Origin: LGRD01 sp031415135
GTDB taxonomy: Bacteria; Pseudomonadota; Gammaproteobacteria; Burkholderiales; Burkholderiaceae_C
NCBI GenBank assembly: GCA_031415135.1
Contig: JANORB010000076.1
Coordinates: forward strand, 87,111 to 151,110
Length of the DNA stretch: 64,000 bases
Reading direction: 5' to 3'
Of the stretch, positions 23,028 through 31,729 are shown piece by piece (the first letter of the stretch is position 1; the number at the start of each line of letters is the position of its first letter). Below the pieces are notes generated by a model. That model worked only from the letters and a program-made list of their open reading frames with translations, ran no database searches and had not been told where the DNA came from. The translations under genes were made by a program, and so were the position numbers.

Positions 23028-25250
23028 ATGCCCACCACGTCGCCCGACACCCTCAAGCTGCCCCACCCACGCCACGCCAGCCGCGTGCCACCGCACATCG
23101 GCACCGACCAGCTGGCACGCATTCGCCAGGCGGCGTTCAACCTGCCGCAGGTGGTCAAGCCGGCCGACTTCATCGCCGAGCATTCGCCGGGTGTCGAAGA
23201 CCACCTCGACGGCCTGGGCCTGGTGTTGCTGCAAAGGGCCGCGGCCGGTGCGCGGCCGAGCCGCTGGATCGCGCCCGAGCTGATGAGCGAAGCGCTGCGC
23301 CACCTCGATGCCGTCGGCAACAGCGGCAACGTGCGCGCGCTGATGCTGGAGCGCGGCGCGGCGCTCGATGCGTTGGGCGTGACGCGCCACGGCAACGGCT
23401 GGGAGCGGCTGGTCACGCAGACGCTGCGCCTGGCGACACCGGGCTGGATGGTGCCGGTGGCGTTCCGGGTGCCGATCGCGGCGCAACTGGTGTGGGACTT
23501 TTTCCGCAGCGGCGACACGACGGCGTTGCTGAGCGAACTGAAGAGCTTGCCCACGTATGAACATGGGCCCGCGCTGGCCGCCCATCTGCAGGCCCTGGTC
23601 GACCGCAGCGCGTCGAACAAGCCGCGCCACCTGGACTCTTTGTTGCCGCGCCTGCAGGCCGAATGCGCCACGCCGCAAGCCTGGCCCGCATTGAAGGACG
23701 CCTGCACGCGTGTGCAGGACCGCTGGGAACACCGGGTGGCCGAGCTCGACACCCTGGAGGGCCTGAACACCGAACTGGCGTTCCAGGGCTACCCCGACAC
23801 GTTCGACAAGGCGCGCCGCTTGCAGCGCAGCGTCACCTTGTACGTCGGCCCGCCCAACAGCGGCAAGACCCACGCCGCGTTCGAGCGCCTGGCCCAGGCC
23901 CACGATGGCGCCTACCTGGCACCGCTGCGGCTGCTGGCCCTCGAAGGCCGCGACCGCCTGGTGTTGCGCGGCGTGGCGTGCTCGCTGCTGACCGGCGAGG
24001 AAAACGTGCCGGCGCCGGGTGCGCGCGTCGTCTCCAGCACCATCGAAATGGTGGGCACGGCCAAGCCGATCGAGCTGGCGGTGATCGACGAGGCGCAGAT
24101 GATCTTCGACAGCAGCCGCGGCTGGGCCTGGACCCAGGCCATCGTGGCGGTGCCGGCCAACGAGGTGATCATCATCTGCTCGGCCTACGCGGTGCAGGCG
24201 CTCGAGAACCTGCTGCGGCTGTGCGGCGAGCGTTGCGAGGTGCGCCATTTCGAGCGCAAGCAGCACGTGCAACTGCTGCCCGCGCCGGTGCCGATTGCCG
24301 GCCTCAAACATGGCGACGCGGTGGTGGCGTTCAGCCGCCGCGAGGTGCTGATGCTGCGCGACCAGATCGCCGCCAACGGCCACCCGGTGTCGGTGATCTA
24401 CGGCGCCTTGCCGCCCGAAGTGCGGCGCCGCGAAGCCGAGCGTTTTGCGCATGGGGCCTCGCACATCCTGGTGGCGACCGACGCGATCGGCATGGGCCTG
24501 AACCTGCCGATCCGGCGCGTGCTGTTCAGCACCATGGTCAAGTTCGACGGCCAGGAAGACCGGCCCTTGAGCGTCTCTGAAGTGCACCAGATCGCCGGGC
24601 GCGCGGGGCGCTACGGAATGCATGAAGAAGGCTTTGTCGGCGTATTGAAAGAGGCCGAACCCACGGCGGCGCGCACGCTGAAGGAAACGCTGCCCAAGCT
24701 GCCGCGCGCGCCGCGCGACTTCAAGGCGCCGGAGGCGCCGAACTGGTGGCATGTGGACACGATCTCGCAGCGCCTGGGCAAGACCAGACTGCGCGAGGTG
24801 CTGGGCGTGTTCATGGAGCAGCTCAAGCTGGACAACGCCCACTTCGAGGTGGCCGAGCTGGAGCAGATGCTCGAACTGGCCGAGCAGCTCGACAAATCGG
24901 CCGCCAAGCTGTCGCTCAAGGAGCGCTTCATCTACGCCCAGGCGCCGGTGGACACGCGCACCGAAGCGCAGGTGCAGGAGTTCCTGGGCTGGACCAACGC
25001 CCACGCCATCGCCGGCAAGGCGGGCACGCCGTGGTTCCTGCAGGAAGTCGACGAACACAGCCGCCTGGACCGCATGGAGCAGGCGCTGCGCTCGTGCACG
25101 CTGTGGCTGTGGCTGGACCTGCGCTTCCCCGGCATCTACGGCCACGTGGACGCGGTGGTCGACCTGCGCATGCGGCTCAACGACGGCATCGAGCGGCATC
25201 TCAAAGGCAAGAAGCCGCTGTGGCAGATGCGCGGCGGGGCCCGGCGCTGA
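23028..25250 (+). CDS. Suv3-like ATP-dependent RNA helicase
   Basis: A 740-residue superfamily 2 helicase. Walker A is GPPNSGKT (274-281), Walker B DEAQ (354-357), and motif VI QIAGRAGRYG (521-530); ATDAIGMGLNLPI lies before it. The block order and the PPNSGKT form are those of Suv3/SUPV3L1, the mitochondrial RNA degradosome helicase, which also occurs in some proteobacteria. About 270 residues precede the helicase core and 150 follow, as in Suv3. It probably unwinds structured RNA for decay. The ATG at 23028 follows a purine-poor leader, so the start is somewhat uncertain. The gene is divergent from the RsmH-like gene. Confidence 0.88.
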   Translation: MPTTSPDTLKLPHPRHASRVPPHIGTDQLARIRQAAFNLPQVVKPADFIAEHSPGVEDHLDGLGLVLLQRAAAGARPSRWIAPELMSEALRHLDAVGNSGNVRALMLERGAALDALGVTRHGNGWERLVTQTLRLATPGWMVPVAFRVPIAAQLVWDFFRSGDTTALLSELKSLPTYEHGPALAAHLQALVDRSASNKPRHLDSLLPRLQAECATPQAWPALKDACTRVQDRWEHRVAELDTLEGLNTELAFQGYPDTFDKARRLQRSVTLYVGPPNSGKTHAAFERLAQAHDGAYLAPLRLLALEGRDRLVLRGVACSLLTGEENVPAPGARVVSSTIEMVGTAKPIELAVIDEAQMIFDSSRGWAWTQAIVAVPANEVIIICSAYAVQALENLLRLCGERCEVRHFERKQHVQLLPAPVPIAGLKHGDAVVAFSRREVLMLRDQIAANGHPVSVIYGALPPEVRRREAERFAHGASHILVATDAIGMGLNLPIRRVLFSTMVKFDGQEDRPLSVSEVHQIAGRAGRYGMHEEGFVGVLKEAEPTAARTLKETLPKLPRAPRDFKAPEAPNWWHVDTISQRLGKTRLREVLGVFMEQLKLDNAHFEVAELEQMLELAEQLDKSAAKLSLKERFIYAQAPVDTRTEAQVQEFLGWTNAHAIAGKAGTPWFLQEVDEHSRLDRMEQALRSCTLWLWLDLRFPGIYGHVDAVVDLRMRLNDGIERHLKGKKPLWQMRGGARR

Positions 25251-25273
25251 ACGCGTGGTTGAGGCCAGCGCGC

Positions 25274-26365
25274 ATGCCGGCGTTCGAACGCATCCTCGTC
25301 ATCGTCACGCGCCGCATCGGCGACGTGCTGCTGACCACGCCGCTGATCCAGGCCGCCCACGCGCGCTGGCCGCAGGCGCGTGTGGATGTGCTGGGTTTTG
25401 CCGGAACGCTGGGCGTGTTGCGCGGCCATCCGGCGGTCAATGAATTGATCGAGGTGCCCGCCGGTTCAGGGTGGCGCCAGTCGATTCCGCTGATCCGTCG
25501 GCTGTGGCGGCGCTACGACCTGGCGCTGGTGACGCAGTACAGCGACCGCGCCCACCTGTACGGCTGGATCGCCGCATCGCGCCGCAGCGGCCTGACGTTC
25601 CTGAACGACCCGTCGGGCTGGTGGAAGCGGCGCCTGCTCGACCACGAGGAGGTGGTCGGCCGGCACCCGACCCACGCCGTGCTCGAACGGCTGAACCTGC
25701 TGCGGCCCTGGGCCGACGCTGCGGCCGCGGTGTCGGTCGGCTTGCCGACGGCGGCTCCCTTGCCGGCCGACATCGCCGAGCGGCTGCGCGCGGGCTATGT
25801 GGTCGTGCACGCGCCATCGCTGTTCCGCTACAAGCAGTGGCCGCTTGCGCATTTCAAGGTGCTGGTTGGCGGCCTGCTGGCCGATGGGCGCCAGGTGGTG
25901 TTGACCGGCGGCCCGTCGCCGGAAGACAGTGACATGGTGAACGAGGTGTGCCGTGTCGGCGCCGCCCCGGAGTTGCTTGGCCTGGCGGGCCGGCTGTCGT
26001 TTGGCCAACTGGTCACGCTGATCGGATCGGCCTCGCTGTACATCGGGCCGGACACCTCGGTCACCCACATCGCGGCCGCCTGTTCGGTGCCGGTGCTCGC
26101 GCTGTACGGCCCGATCGACCCGCGCCTGTGGGGCCCGTGGCCGCAAGGCGCCGCGCCCGCGCCGCCGTATGTGGCGCACGCGCTGGCGCAGCGGGCGATG
26201 CGGGTCACCGTACTGCAAGGCACGCAGGCCTGCGTGCCTTGCAATGGCGCGGGCTGCGAACGGCACGACAACAGCCGCAGCGATTGCCTGGAAACCATGC
26301 TGCCCGAGCCTGTGCTGGCGCAGGCGCGGGCGCTGTTGAATGAGGCGGCCCGCGCTGCCGGCTAG
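25274..26365 (+). CDS. Glycosyltransferase family 9 (heptosyltransferase-like)
   Basis: 363 residues with the family 9 N-terminus (VIVTRRIGDVLLTTPLI), a substrate loop near HAPSLFRYKQWP and the sugar-nucleotide site IGPDTSVTHIAAACSVPVLALYGP. Relatives transfer heptose or other sugars during lipopolysaccharide core assembly at the inner face of the cytoplasmic membrane. It lies 23 bases after the helicase gene. Its TAG stop shares a CTAG with the stop of the convergent cytochrome gene. Confidence 0.9.
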   Translation: MPAFERILVIVTRRIGDVLLTTPLIQAAHARWPQARVDVLGFAGTLGVLRGHPAVNELIEVPAGSGWRQSIPLIRRLWRRYDLALVTQYSDRAHLYGWIAASRRSGLTFLNDPSGWWKRRLLDHEEVVGRHPTHAVLERLNLLRPWADAAAAVSVGLPTAAPLPADIAERLRAGYVVVHAPSLFRYKQWPLAHFKVLVGGLLADGRQVVLTGGPSPEDSDMVNEVCRVGAAPELLGLAGRLSFGQLVTLIGSASLYIGPDTSVTHIAAACSVPVLALYGPIDPRLWGPWPQGAAPAPPYVAHALAQRAMRVTVLQGTQACVPCNGAGCERHDNSRSDCLETMLPEPVLAQARALLNEAARAAG

Positions 26366-26913
26366 TGCCGCAGCGGGGCATCGATGCCGATGAAGCCGTC
26401 GCGATTGGGCATGCGCACCCTGGGCAGGGTGGTGGGGTTCATTTCATCGCGCTCGCCGATCACGCTGTTCTCGAACATCAGGTAGGCGGTGAGCGCGTAA
26501 ACCTCGTCGGGCGTGAGCGAACCGGGCGCGAACATCGGCATCGCGCGGCGTGTGAGGTCGAAGATCGTCGTCGCGTAAGGCCAGTACAGGCCGATGGTCT
26601 TGTCGGGCGACCGGGCCGTCAGCGGCTCGGTGCCACCGGCCAGTTCTTCTGCGGTGGCGCCGCGGCCGCCGGCGCCGTGGCACAGCGCGCAGTGTTGCCG
26701 GTACAGCGCCGCGCCCTGCATCGCATTGCCCTGCCCGGGTGGCAAACCGCGACCGTCCGGAAAGACGTTGAGGCTGGCGCGCGCCGCAGCGTCGGCCGCG
26801 ACCGGCGTGCCCAGTTGCGGGCCGGCCAGGTCAGCGGCCCCCACCGGCTGCACCATGGCCAGCGCCAGGCCGAGCGCGGCGCTCCAGCGCAGCGCAAGCT
26901 CAGGCATAGACAT
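26362..26913 (-). CDS. Cytochrome c subunit of the sulfite dehydrogenase
   Basis: About 183 residues: a signal peptide, then a single haem c site (CALCH in HCALCHGAGGRG) and a Met-rich C-terminal region (MPMFAPGSLTPDEVYALTAYL) that offers the axial Met. It should accept electrons from the molybdenum subunit encoded immediately upstream. Canonical SoxD has two haem domains and about 350 residues; this one is half that size and is closer to SorB. The start overlaps the end of the dehydrogenase gene (ATG at 26913 or 26907), so the subunits are coupled. Confidence 0.85.
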   Translation of the reverse strand: MSMPELALRWSAALGLALAMVQPVGAADLAGPQLGTPVAADAAARASLNVFPDGRGLPPGQGNAMQGAALYRQHCALCHGAGGRGATAEELAGGTEPLTARSPDKTIGLYWPYATTIFDLTRRAMPMFAPGSLTPDEVYALTAYLMFENSVIGERDEMNPTTLPRVRMPNRDGFIGIDAPLRH

Positions 26914-28219
26914 GGCGTACGGCGCCGTCCGCGTCGACCGCCCACGCGACGATGGCGTGGTAGTGAAAGTAGCCGTTGGTTCCACGCTCGGCCACCAGCG
27001 CGGCGCGTTCCGGCTGGACCTGGCCGGTGTCGTCGATCGCGCGGCTCTTCAGCACCGCCGGTGTTCCGTCCCAGCGCCAGGGCGCGCGAAAGCGCGTCAG
27101 GCAGCGCGGCAGCACCGGGTCTTGCAGGGCCGCCCGGGCCCAGCTGCGGCCGCCATCGGCCGACACATCGACGCGCCGGATGCGGCCGCGGCCGCTCCAC
27201 GCCAGGCCGCTGATCTGGTACAGGTTCGGCCCGTTCATGCGCTGCCCGTGCGAGGGCGAGGTGATCAGCGACTTGGCCTCCATCACAAACGTGAACTGCC
27301 TGGCCTTGCCATTGGGCAGCAGCTCGGTGTATTTGCCGGTTTCGTTGCGAGCCATCACCGGCTGGTCGGCCAGTTCGAGCCGGCGCAGCCACTTGACGTT
27401 GAGCACACCTTCCCAGCCGGGCACGATGAGCCGCAGCGGGTAGCCATGTTCAGGCCGGATGCGCTCGCCGTTCTGGTACAGCGCGACGATGCAGTCGTCC
27501 ATCAGCTTGGACAGCGGCACGCTGACGTTCATCGCAAACGCATCCGCCCCTTCGGCCACGCCCCAGGCGGCCCCGGCACCGACACCGGCCTCGCCGAGCA
27601 GCACCGACAGCGGCACGCCGGTCCATTCGCTGCACGACACCAGGCCGTGGAAAGACCCGACAGGGCGCTGGATCGGCTCGGCGTGCCAGCCGGCGTTGCT
27701 GTTGCCGCCGCACTCGATGAAGATCAGATGCGAGCGCATCGGGTAGCGCAGCAAGTCGTCGATGCCAAAGCGCAGCGCCTGCCGGACGCGGCCGTGGATC
27801 AGCAATTCGTGGCGCGCCGGATCGATGTCGGGCACCCCGTTGTGGTGGCGCTCGAAATGCAGCCCGGCCGGGGTGAGCATGCCTTCGAGTTCGTCCAGCG
27901 GCGTGAAGGCCGTGCCGTTGCCCGGCAGCATGCGGTTGGCGCTGATGCGCCGCGTGACCTGCCGCTCGTGCCTGGACGGCTGGCCGTAAGGCGTGAACGG
28001 CGCGCCGGGTACGCGCATCCACTCGGGCCGCTCGGCCGGGTCGGTGGCGCTGCGGCCCGCCTCCGCAGCACCGGCATCGGCCAGGCCGCCCACCCCCGCG
28101 CTGGCGCTTGCGAAGACCAGCCCGCGCTGCAGCAGCACGCGCCGGTGTAGCAAGCCGCCGGCGGCCACGGGCCGGAGCTGGGGCTGGGGCTGCAGGGACT
28201 CTCGCTTCGAAGGATTCAT
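26900..28219 (-). CDS. Molybdenum sulfite (sulfane) dehydrogenase, SoxC/SorA type
   Basis: 439 residues of the sulfite oxidase family. An N-terminal twin-arginine stretch (HRRVLLQRGLVFASASAG) indicates Tat export with the folded cofactor. The Mo-binding Cys170 lies in FIECGGNSNAGW; substrate and cofactor contacts follow in DEHGYPLRL-like and WEGVLNVKWL segments. The C-terminal Mo-co dimerisation domain is present (VDVSADGGRSWARA). It oxidises sulfite (or sulfane sulfur if part of a Sox complex) in the periplasm. No other sox genes are visible nearby, so a simple sulfite-detoxifying enzyme is more likely. Confidence 0.88.
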   Translation of the reverse strand: MNPSKRESLQPQPQLRPVAAGGLLHRRVLLQRGLVFASASAGVGGLADAGAAEAGRSATDPAERPEWMRVPGAPFTPYGQPSRHERQVTRRISANRMLPGNGTAFTPLDELEGMLTPAGLHFERHHNGVPDIDPARHELLIHGRVRQALRFGIDDLLRYPMRSHLIFIECGGNSNAGWHAEPIQRPVGSFHGLVSCSEWTGVPLSVLLGEAGVGAGAAWGVAEGADAFAMNVSVPLSKLMDDCIVALYQNGERIRPEHGYPLRLIVPGWEGVLNVKWLRRLELADQPVMARNETGKYTELLPNGKARQFTFVMEAKSLITSPSHGQRMNGPNLYQISGLAWSGRGRIRRVDVSADGGRSWARAALQDPVLPRCLTRFRAPWRWDGTPAVLKSRAIDDTGQVQPERAALVAERGTNGYFHYHAIVAWAVDADGAVRHVYA

Positions 28220-28357
28220 GGGTTGGCGATCAACGGTGCGGGCGCAACGAGCCGGCGCCGGGACAAGGATTGTCGACCACCGGCGGCCCACCTCCACAGG
28301 GGCAACTGGTACGCTCCACCCGCACCCATCGAACCACCCTCAGCCACAGCCACTCCC

Positions 28358-29071
28358 GTGCCGGAGCACCGCACCCCGCACTTGCCCGCCAGCGCCGAAG
28401 GGCGCGCCCCGGATCGCCCCGCCTGGACGGCGCAGATATGGCTGCGCATGCGCCGGCTTCTGTGGTTCAAGGCGGTGGGCATCTCGCTGTTCATGTGGGT
28501 TTTTTTCGCGGCCTACTTTCATGTGCTGCGTCACCCGGTCTATCCGCTGGTTCAGATGCCGCTGACGGCGCTGGACCGCCTGATCCCGTTCCAGCCCGCC
28601 GCGCTCGTGCCCTATGTGTCGCTGTGGTTGTACGTGGGCATCGCGCCCGGCCTGCTGCTGAGCCTGCGCCAGTTGCTCGTCTATGCCCTGTGGAATGCCG
28701 CGCTGTGCCTGACCGGGCTGGGGTTTTTCTACTTCATTCCGACCGCGGTGCCGCCGCTGCTGGCCGAACCCGACCTGCTGCGATACCCCGCCTTTGCCGT
28801 CCTGCAAGGCGTGGACGCCGCCGGCAACGCCTGCCCGTCACTGCATGTGGCCACCGCCATGTTCGCCGCCATCTGGGTCAACCACTTGTTGCGCCAGGTG
28901 GGCGCGCCGGCACTGCTGCGCGCGCTGAACGCCGGCTGGTTCATGCTGATCGTCTATTCGACGCTGGCGATCAAACAGCATGTGGTGCTGGACGTCGTGG
29001 CCGGCGCGCTGCTGGGCGTCGCCTTCGCGCTGGCCGCGCTGCGCCGACCGCCTGGCGAGCCGCGCGGATAG
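28358..29071 (+). CDS. PAP2-superfamily membrane phosphatase
   Basis: An integral membrane protein of about 237 residues with some five hydrophobic segments. It carries two of the three PAP2 phosphatase motifs, CPSLHVATA (catalytic His region) and STLAIKQHVVLDVVAG. The first motif (KxxxxxxRP) is not obvious. It may remove phosphate from a lipid phosphate or be a non-catalytic relative. The start is uncertain: GTG at 28358 and ATG at 28448 are both in frame and neither has a strong ribosome site. It precedes the acyl carrier protein gene by about 100 bases and may join that lipid locus. Confidence 0.75.
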   Translation: MPEHRTPHLPASAEGRAPDRPAWTAQIWLRMRRLLWFKAVGISLFMWVFFAAYFHVLRHPVYPLVQMPLTALDRLIPFQPAALVPYVSLWLYVGIAPGLLLSLRQLLVYALWNAALCLTGLGFFYFIPTAVPPLLAEPDLLRYPAFAVLQGVDAAGNACPSLHVATAMFAAIWVNHLLRQVGAPALLRALNAGWFMLIVYSTLAIKQHVVLDVVAGALLGVAFALAALRRPPGEPRG

Positions 29072-29174
29072 CGGGGTTTGCGCTGGTGGGCGGCTATCAT
29101 TCAAAACAGAAGCCAGTGACGCGCAGCGCATGGCTTGTGCAGCGCGCGAGAGCGGCGCAAGGGGAGTCCGGACC

Positions 29175-29414
29175 ATGAGTTCGCTTGAGGAAATACAAGA
29201 CCTGATCCAGAAAAAATATGGCGTCGAGTCCAGCGCGCTCGACCCGCACGCCTCGATGCGCGAACACGGCATTGATTCGCTCACGCTGGTGGAGTTTCTG
29301 TTCGCGGTTGAAGATCACTACGGTATTTCGGTCCCCGAGAAATACTCCGACGTCGATACGCTGGCCGACCTGGCGGCGGCCGTCGACGAGATTCGGGCGT
29401 CGCAGGTGGCATGA
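29175..29414 (+). CDS. Acyl carrier protein
   Basis: 79 residues with the phosphopantetheine attachment Ser in HGIDSLTLVEFLFAVEDHYGI, followed by helix IV (VDTLADLAAAVDEI). It is not the housekeeping fatty-acid ACP, whose motif is normally GADSLDTVE and which lies next to fabF and fabG. The next gene encodes a ketosynthase, so the pair probably serves a dedicated chain-building pathway such as an aryl polyene or unusual lipid. The ATG at 29175 has GGGGAG upstream. Confidence 0.92.
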   Translation: MSSLEEIQDLIQKKYGVESSALDPHASMREHGIDSLTLVEFLFAVEDHYGISVPEKYSDVDTLADLAAAVDEIRASQVA

Positions 29415-29469
29415 CGGCGCCGGGCGGGAACGCCCGCCCGCGCGGCGGGTGCCTGTGAGGGTTCAGCCC

Positions 29470-30675
29470 ATGGTGGTCGTCAGTGGCATCGGCCTGGTGT
29501 CGCCGCATGGCGACGACGTGAACGCGGTGTTCGCAGCACTGATGCGTGGCGAGTCGGCGATTCGCGAGGTCTTCCCTGAACTGCCCCGGCCGGCCGCCGC
29601 CGCCACCGTGGCCTTTGACGAAACACGCTGGTTCACGCGGCTGCAACTCGCCGGCGTCGACCGGGTCAGCCAGTTCGCCGTGGCTGCGGCCGACCTCGCC
29701 GTCAAGGACGCCGGCGCCTGCAATGACGTCGAAGCCGAACGCATCGGCGTCTACATCGGCTGCGGCATGGGAGGCGCCTCTGCCCTCGAAGCCGCTTACC
29801 TGGCCGGTGGCCGCGGCGGGCGCGTTCCGCCGCTCACGATCCCGGCCTTCATGCCCAATGCGCCGGCCGCCCATGTGGCCATGCGCCATGGCGCCAGGGG
29901 GCCGGTGCTGACGTACTCGGTGGCCTGCGCCTCGGCGGCGGTGGCGATCGCCGAGGCCGGCAAGGCCATCCTGCACGGCGAGGTCGATGTGGCGATTGCG
30001 GGCGGCAGCGAGGCGCTGATCGTGCCCGGCGTCATCAGTGCCTGGCAGGCGATGCAGACGCTCGCGGCTTTCGCGCCCGGACAGGCGGCGCGCGCATGCC
30101 GGCCCTTCGCCGCCGACCGCAACGGATTTGCCCTCGGTGAAGGGGCCGCTTTCCTGGTGCTCGAATCGGCCGCGGGGGCGCGCCAGCGCGGCGCCCGCAC
30201 CTATGCCGAACTGGCCGGCTGGGGGCTCAGCTGCGACGCCACCCACCTCACCCGACCCGACGCCGGCGGCCAGCAGCGCGCGGTGCGCGCGGCACTGCGC
30301 CAGGCCGGTCTGGCGCCGGCCGATGTCGGCTACTGCAATGCCCACGGCACCGCCACCAAGGTGGGTGACGTGATCGAAAGCGATGCCTTGTGCGGGGTGT
30401 GGGGGAGCGGCGCCGAGCACCTGCTCGTCAGCTCGACCAAGGCGTTGCATGGCCACCTGCTCGGTGCCACGGGCGCACTGGAGGCCGCCGTGACGGTGCT
30501 GGCGTTGCACCACCGCCAGGTGCCGCCCAACGCGCATTGCGATCAGGTCGATCCCGCGTGCCGGCTGAACCTGGTTCTCGATGCCGGCCAGGCCGCGCCC
30601 GGACTGCGGGCCGCGATCAGCAACTCGTTCGCTTTCGGCGGCACGAATTCGGTGCTGCTGTTCAAGCGGAGCTGA
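29470..30675 (+). CDS. Beta-ketoacyl-ACP synthase (FabF/KAS II family)
   Basis: A 401-residue ketosynthase with a full Cys-His-His site: Cys in YSVACASAAVAIAE, His in NAHGTATKVGD and His in STKALHGHLLGATGALE. The C-terminal FGGTNSVLLF is typical. The ATG at 29470 is preferred because GAGGG lies nine bases upstream; a GTG five codons earlier is in frame. It lies 55 bases after the ACP gene. Sequence style differs from the housekeeping FabF (CACAT... motif replaced by CASAA), which suggests a specialised elongation enzyme like those of xanthomonadin or aryl polyene clusters. Confidence 0.9.
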   Translation: MVVVSGIGLVSPHGDDVNAVFAALMRGESAIREVFPELPRPAAAATVAFDETRWFTRLQLAGVDRVSQFAVAAADLAVKDAGACNDVEAERIGVYIGCGMGGASALEAAYLAGGRGGRVPPLTIPAFMPNAPAAHVAMRHGARGPVLTYSVACASAAVAIAEAGKAILHGEVDVAIAGGSEALIVPGVISAWQAMQTLAAFAPGQAARACRPFAADRNGFALGEGAAFLVLESAAGARQRGARTYAELAGWGLSCDATHLTRPDAGGQQRAVRAALRQAGLAPADVGYCNAHGTATKVGDVIESDALCGVWGSGAEHLLVSSTKALHGHLLGATGALEAAVTVLALHHRQVPPNAHCDQVDPACRLNLVLDAGQAAPGLRAAISNSFAFGGTNSVLLFKRS

Positions 30676-30706
30676 TGCCGCTGGGGCAGCGGCCGGTGAA
30701 TGCCGG

Positions 30707-31624
30707 TCAGCGCTGAGCCGGCCGCTTCGGCAACGCGGCCGCGCGGGCCACCGCCGCGCCTTGGAACTGCGCGCCTTCCAGGTCGCTGGCGCGCAGGCCG
30801 CGGTTGATGTCCAGACCGGTCAGGTTCCAGTCGTGCACCGGCATGCGCAACGGGCGCACCAGCCGTTCGTAGAAGCGGGTCGGGAAGCGCACGCCATGCA
30901 GCGTCTGGTGGTCGAAGGTCTCGACCTCGGCGATCGCGCCCTTGGTCGACTCCAGCCCGTCGAGCGTGAACCGCACCCGCCGCATCAAGCGCTCCTTGCG
31001 ATCGATGAACAGCGCCACCTGGTCCACCCGCGCATGGCCCAGGCCGGGCGCGAGCTGGAGGCGCAACACATCGCAGGCATGTTCGTTGACCCACTCGATG
31101 TCGCCCAGCTCCATCACCAGCGGCCGCTCGACGAGCAACAGCGGCCCGAGCAGGAACAGCGGGTAGGCGTCGGCCACGAGCGCGGCGGCGGCGCGGCGTT
31201 CGGCGTCGCGCGCTTCTTCGCCGTTGAACCACACCTGCACCTCGCCGGGCGCCGTCGACCCGGCCTTGCGCAGCACCTGCTTGCGCCCGCCCGGGCCGAT
31301 GTGCGCCTGCGCCAGCACGCCCTCGCGCAACACCATGCGCTCTTCGGAGCTGCTGCGAAAATTCCAATCCACCAGGGCCGGCTGCAATTTGCCGATCAGG
31401 GCGCGCCACTCGCCGCTGTAGCTCACGTTCAGGTCCTGGATCGCCGCATAAGCCTTCAGGCCATGCGCCGCCGCGCTTTCCTTGAGCAACGACTGCGCCG
31501 CCGGCGTGCTGGCCGCGTTGAGCGACACCGGCAACGGCGCGGCGCAGCCTTGCAGTGCCGGCAGCGAAGGTGCGGCGAGGGCGGCGATCAGCAGGTTTCT
31601 GCGCCTCAGGTCCGGGCAGTGCAT
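30707..31624 (-). CDS. Predicted lipoprotein of unknown function
   Basis: 305 residues with a signal peptide that contains three Arg followed by a hydrophobic core and a lipobox (LQGC, Cys near 27). The mature region holds strand-rich segments (QDLNVSYSGEWRALIG, EVQVWFNGEEARDAE) that could adopt a LolA/LolB-like half barrel, but this is a guess. No enzyme motif is seen. It is convergent with the ketosynthase gene and 105 bases from the glycosyltransferase upstream on its own strand; outer-membrane lipoproteins are common in aryl polyene loci. Confidence 0.75.
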   Translation of the reverse strand: MHCPDLRRRNLLIAALAAPSLPALQGCAAPLPVSLNAASTPAAQSLLKESAAAHGLKAYAAIQDLNVSYSGEWRALIGKLQPALVDWNFRSSSEERMVLREGVLAQAHIGPGGRKQVLRKAGSTAPGEVQVWFNGEEARDAERRAAAALVADAYPLFLLGPLLLVERPLVMELGDIEWVNEHACDVLRLQLAPGLGHARVDQVALFIDRKERLMRRVRFTLDGLESTKGAIAEVETFDHQTLHGVRFPTRFYERLVRPLRMPVHDWNLTGLDINRGLRASDLEGAQFQGAAVARAAALPKRPAQR

Positions 31625-31729
31625 TCAATGGGCTCCAGGCGAATAGACGCCGGCACCTTACACCAGCCGGTCAAAGCCAGCCCTTCAAAACTCCTTGGTG
31701 GCTGCAATTCCTACCGGAATCCGCGTCGG

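Noticed and set aside
24746..25273. An N-terminal extension of the glycosyltransferase reading back into the helicase gene
   Set aside because: The extra 176 residues are an out-of-frame reading of the helicase; the family N-terminus begins at 25274.
28223..28357. A longer PAP2 protein from a TTG at 28223
   Set aside because: The extra residues are Pro/Arg-rich with no membrane or signal character, and TTG without a ribosome site is a poor start.
30678..30692. Perfect hairpin CCGCTG-GGG-CAGCGG between the ketosynthase and lipoprotein genes
   Set aside because: No T tract on either strand, so it was not called a terminator; it could still be a weak one.
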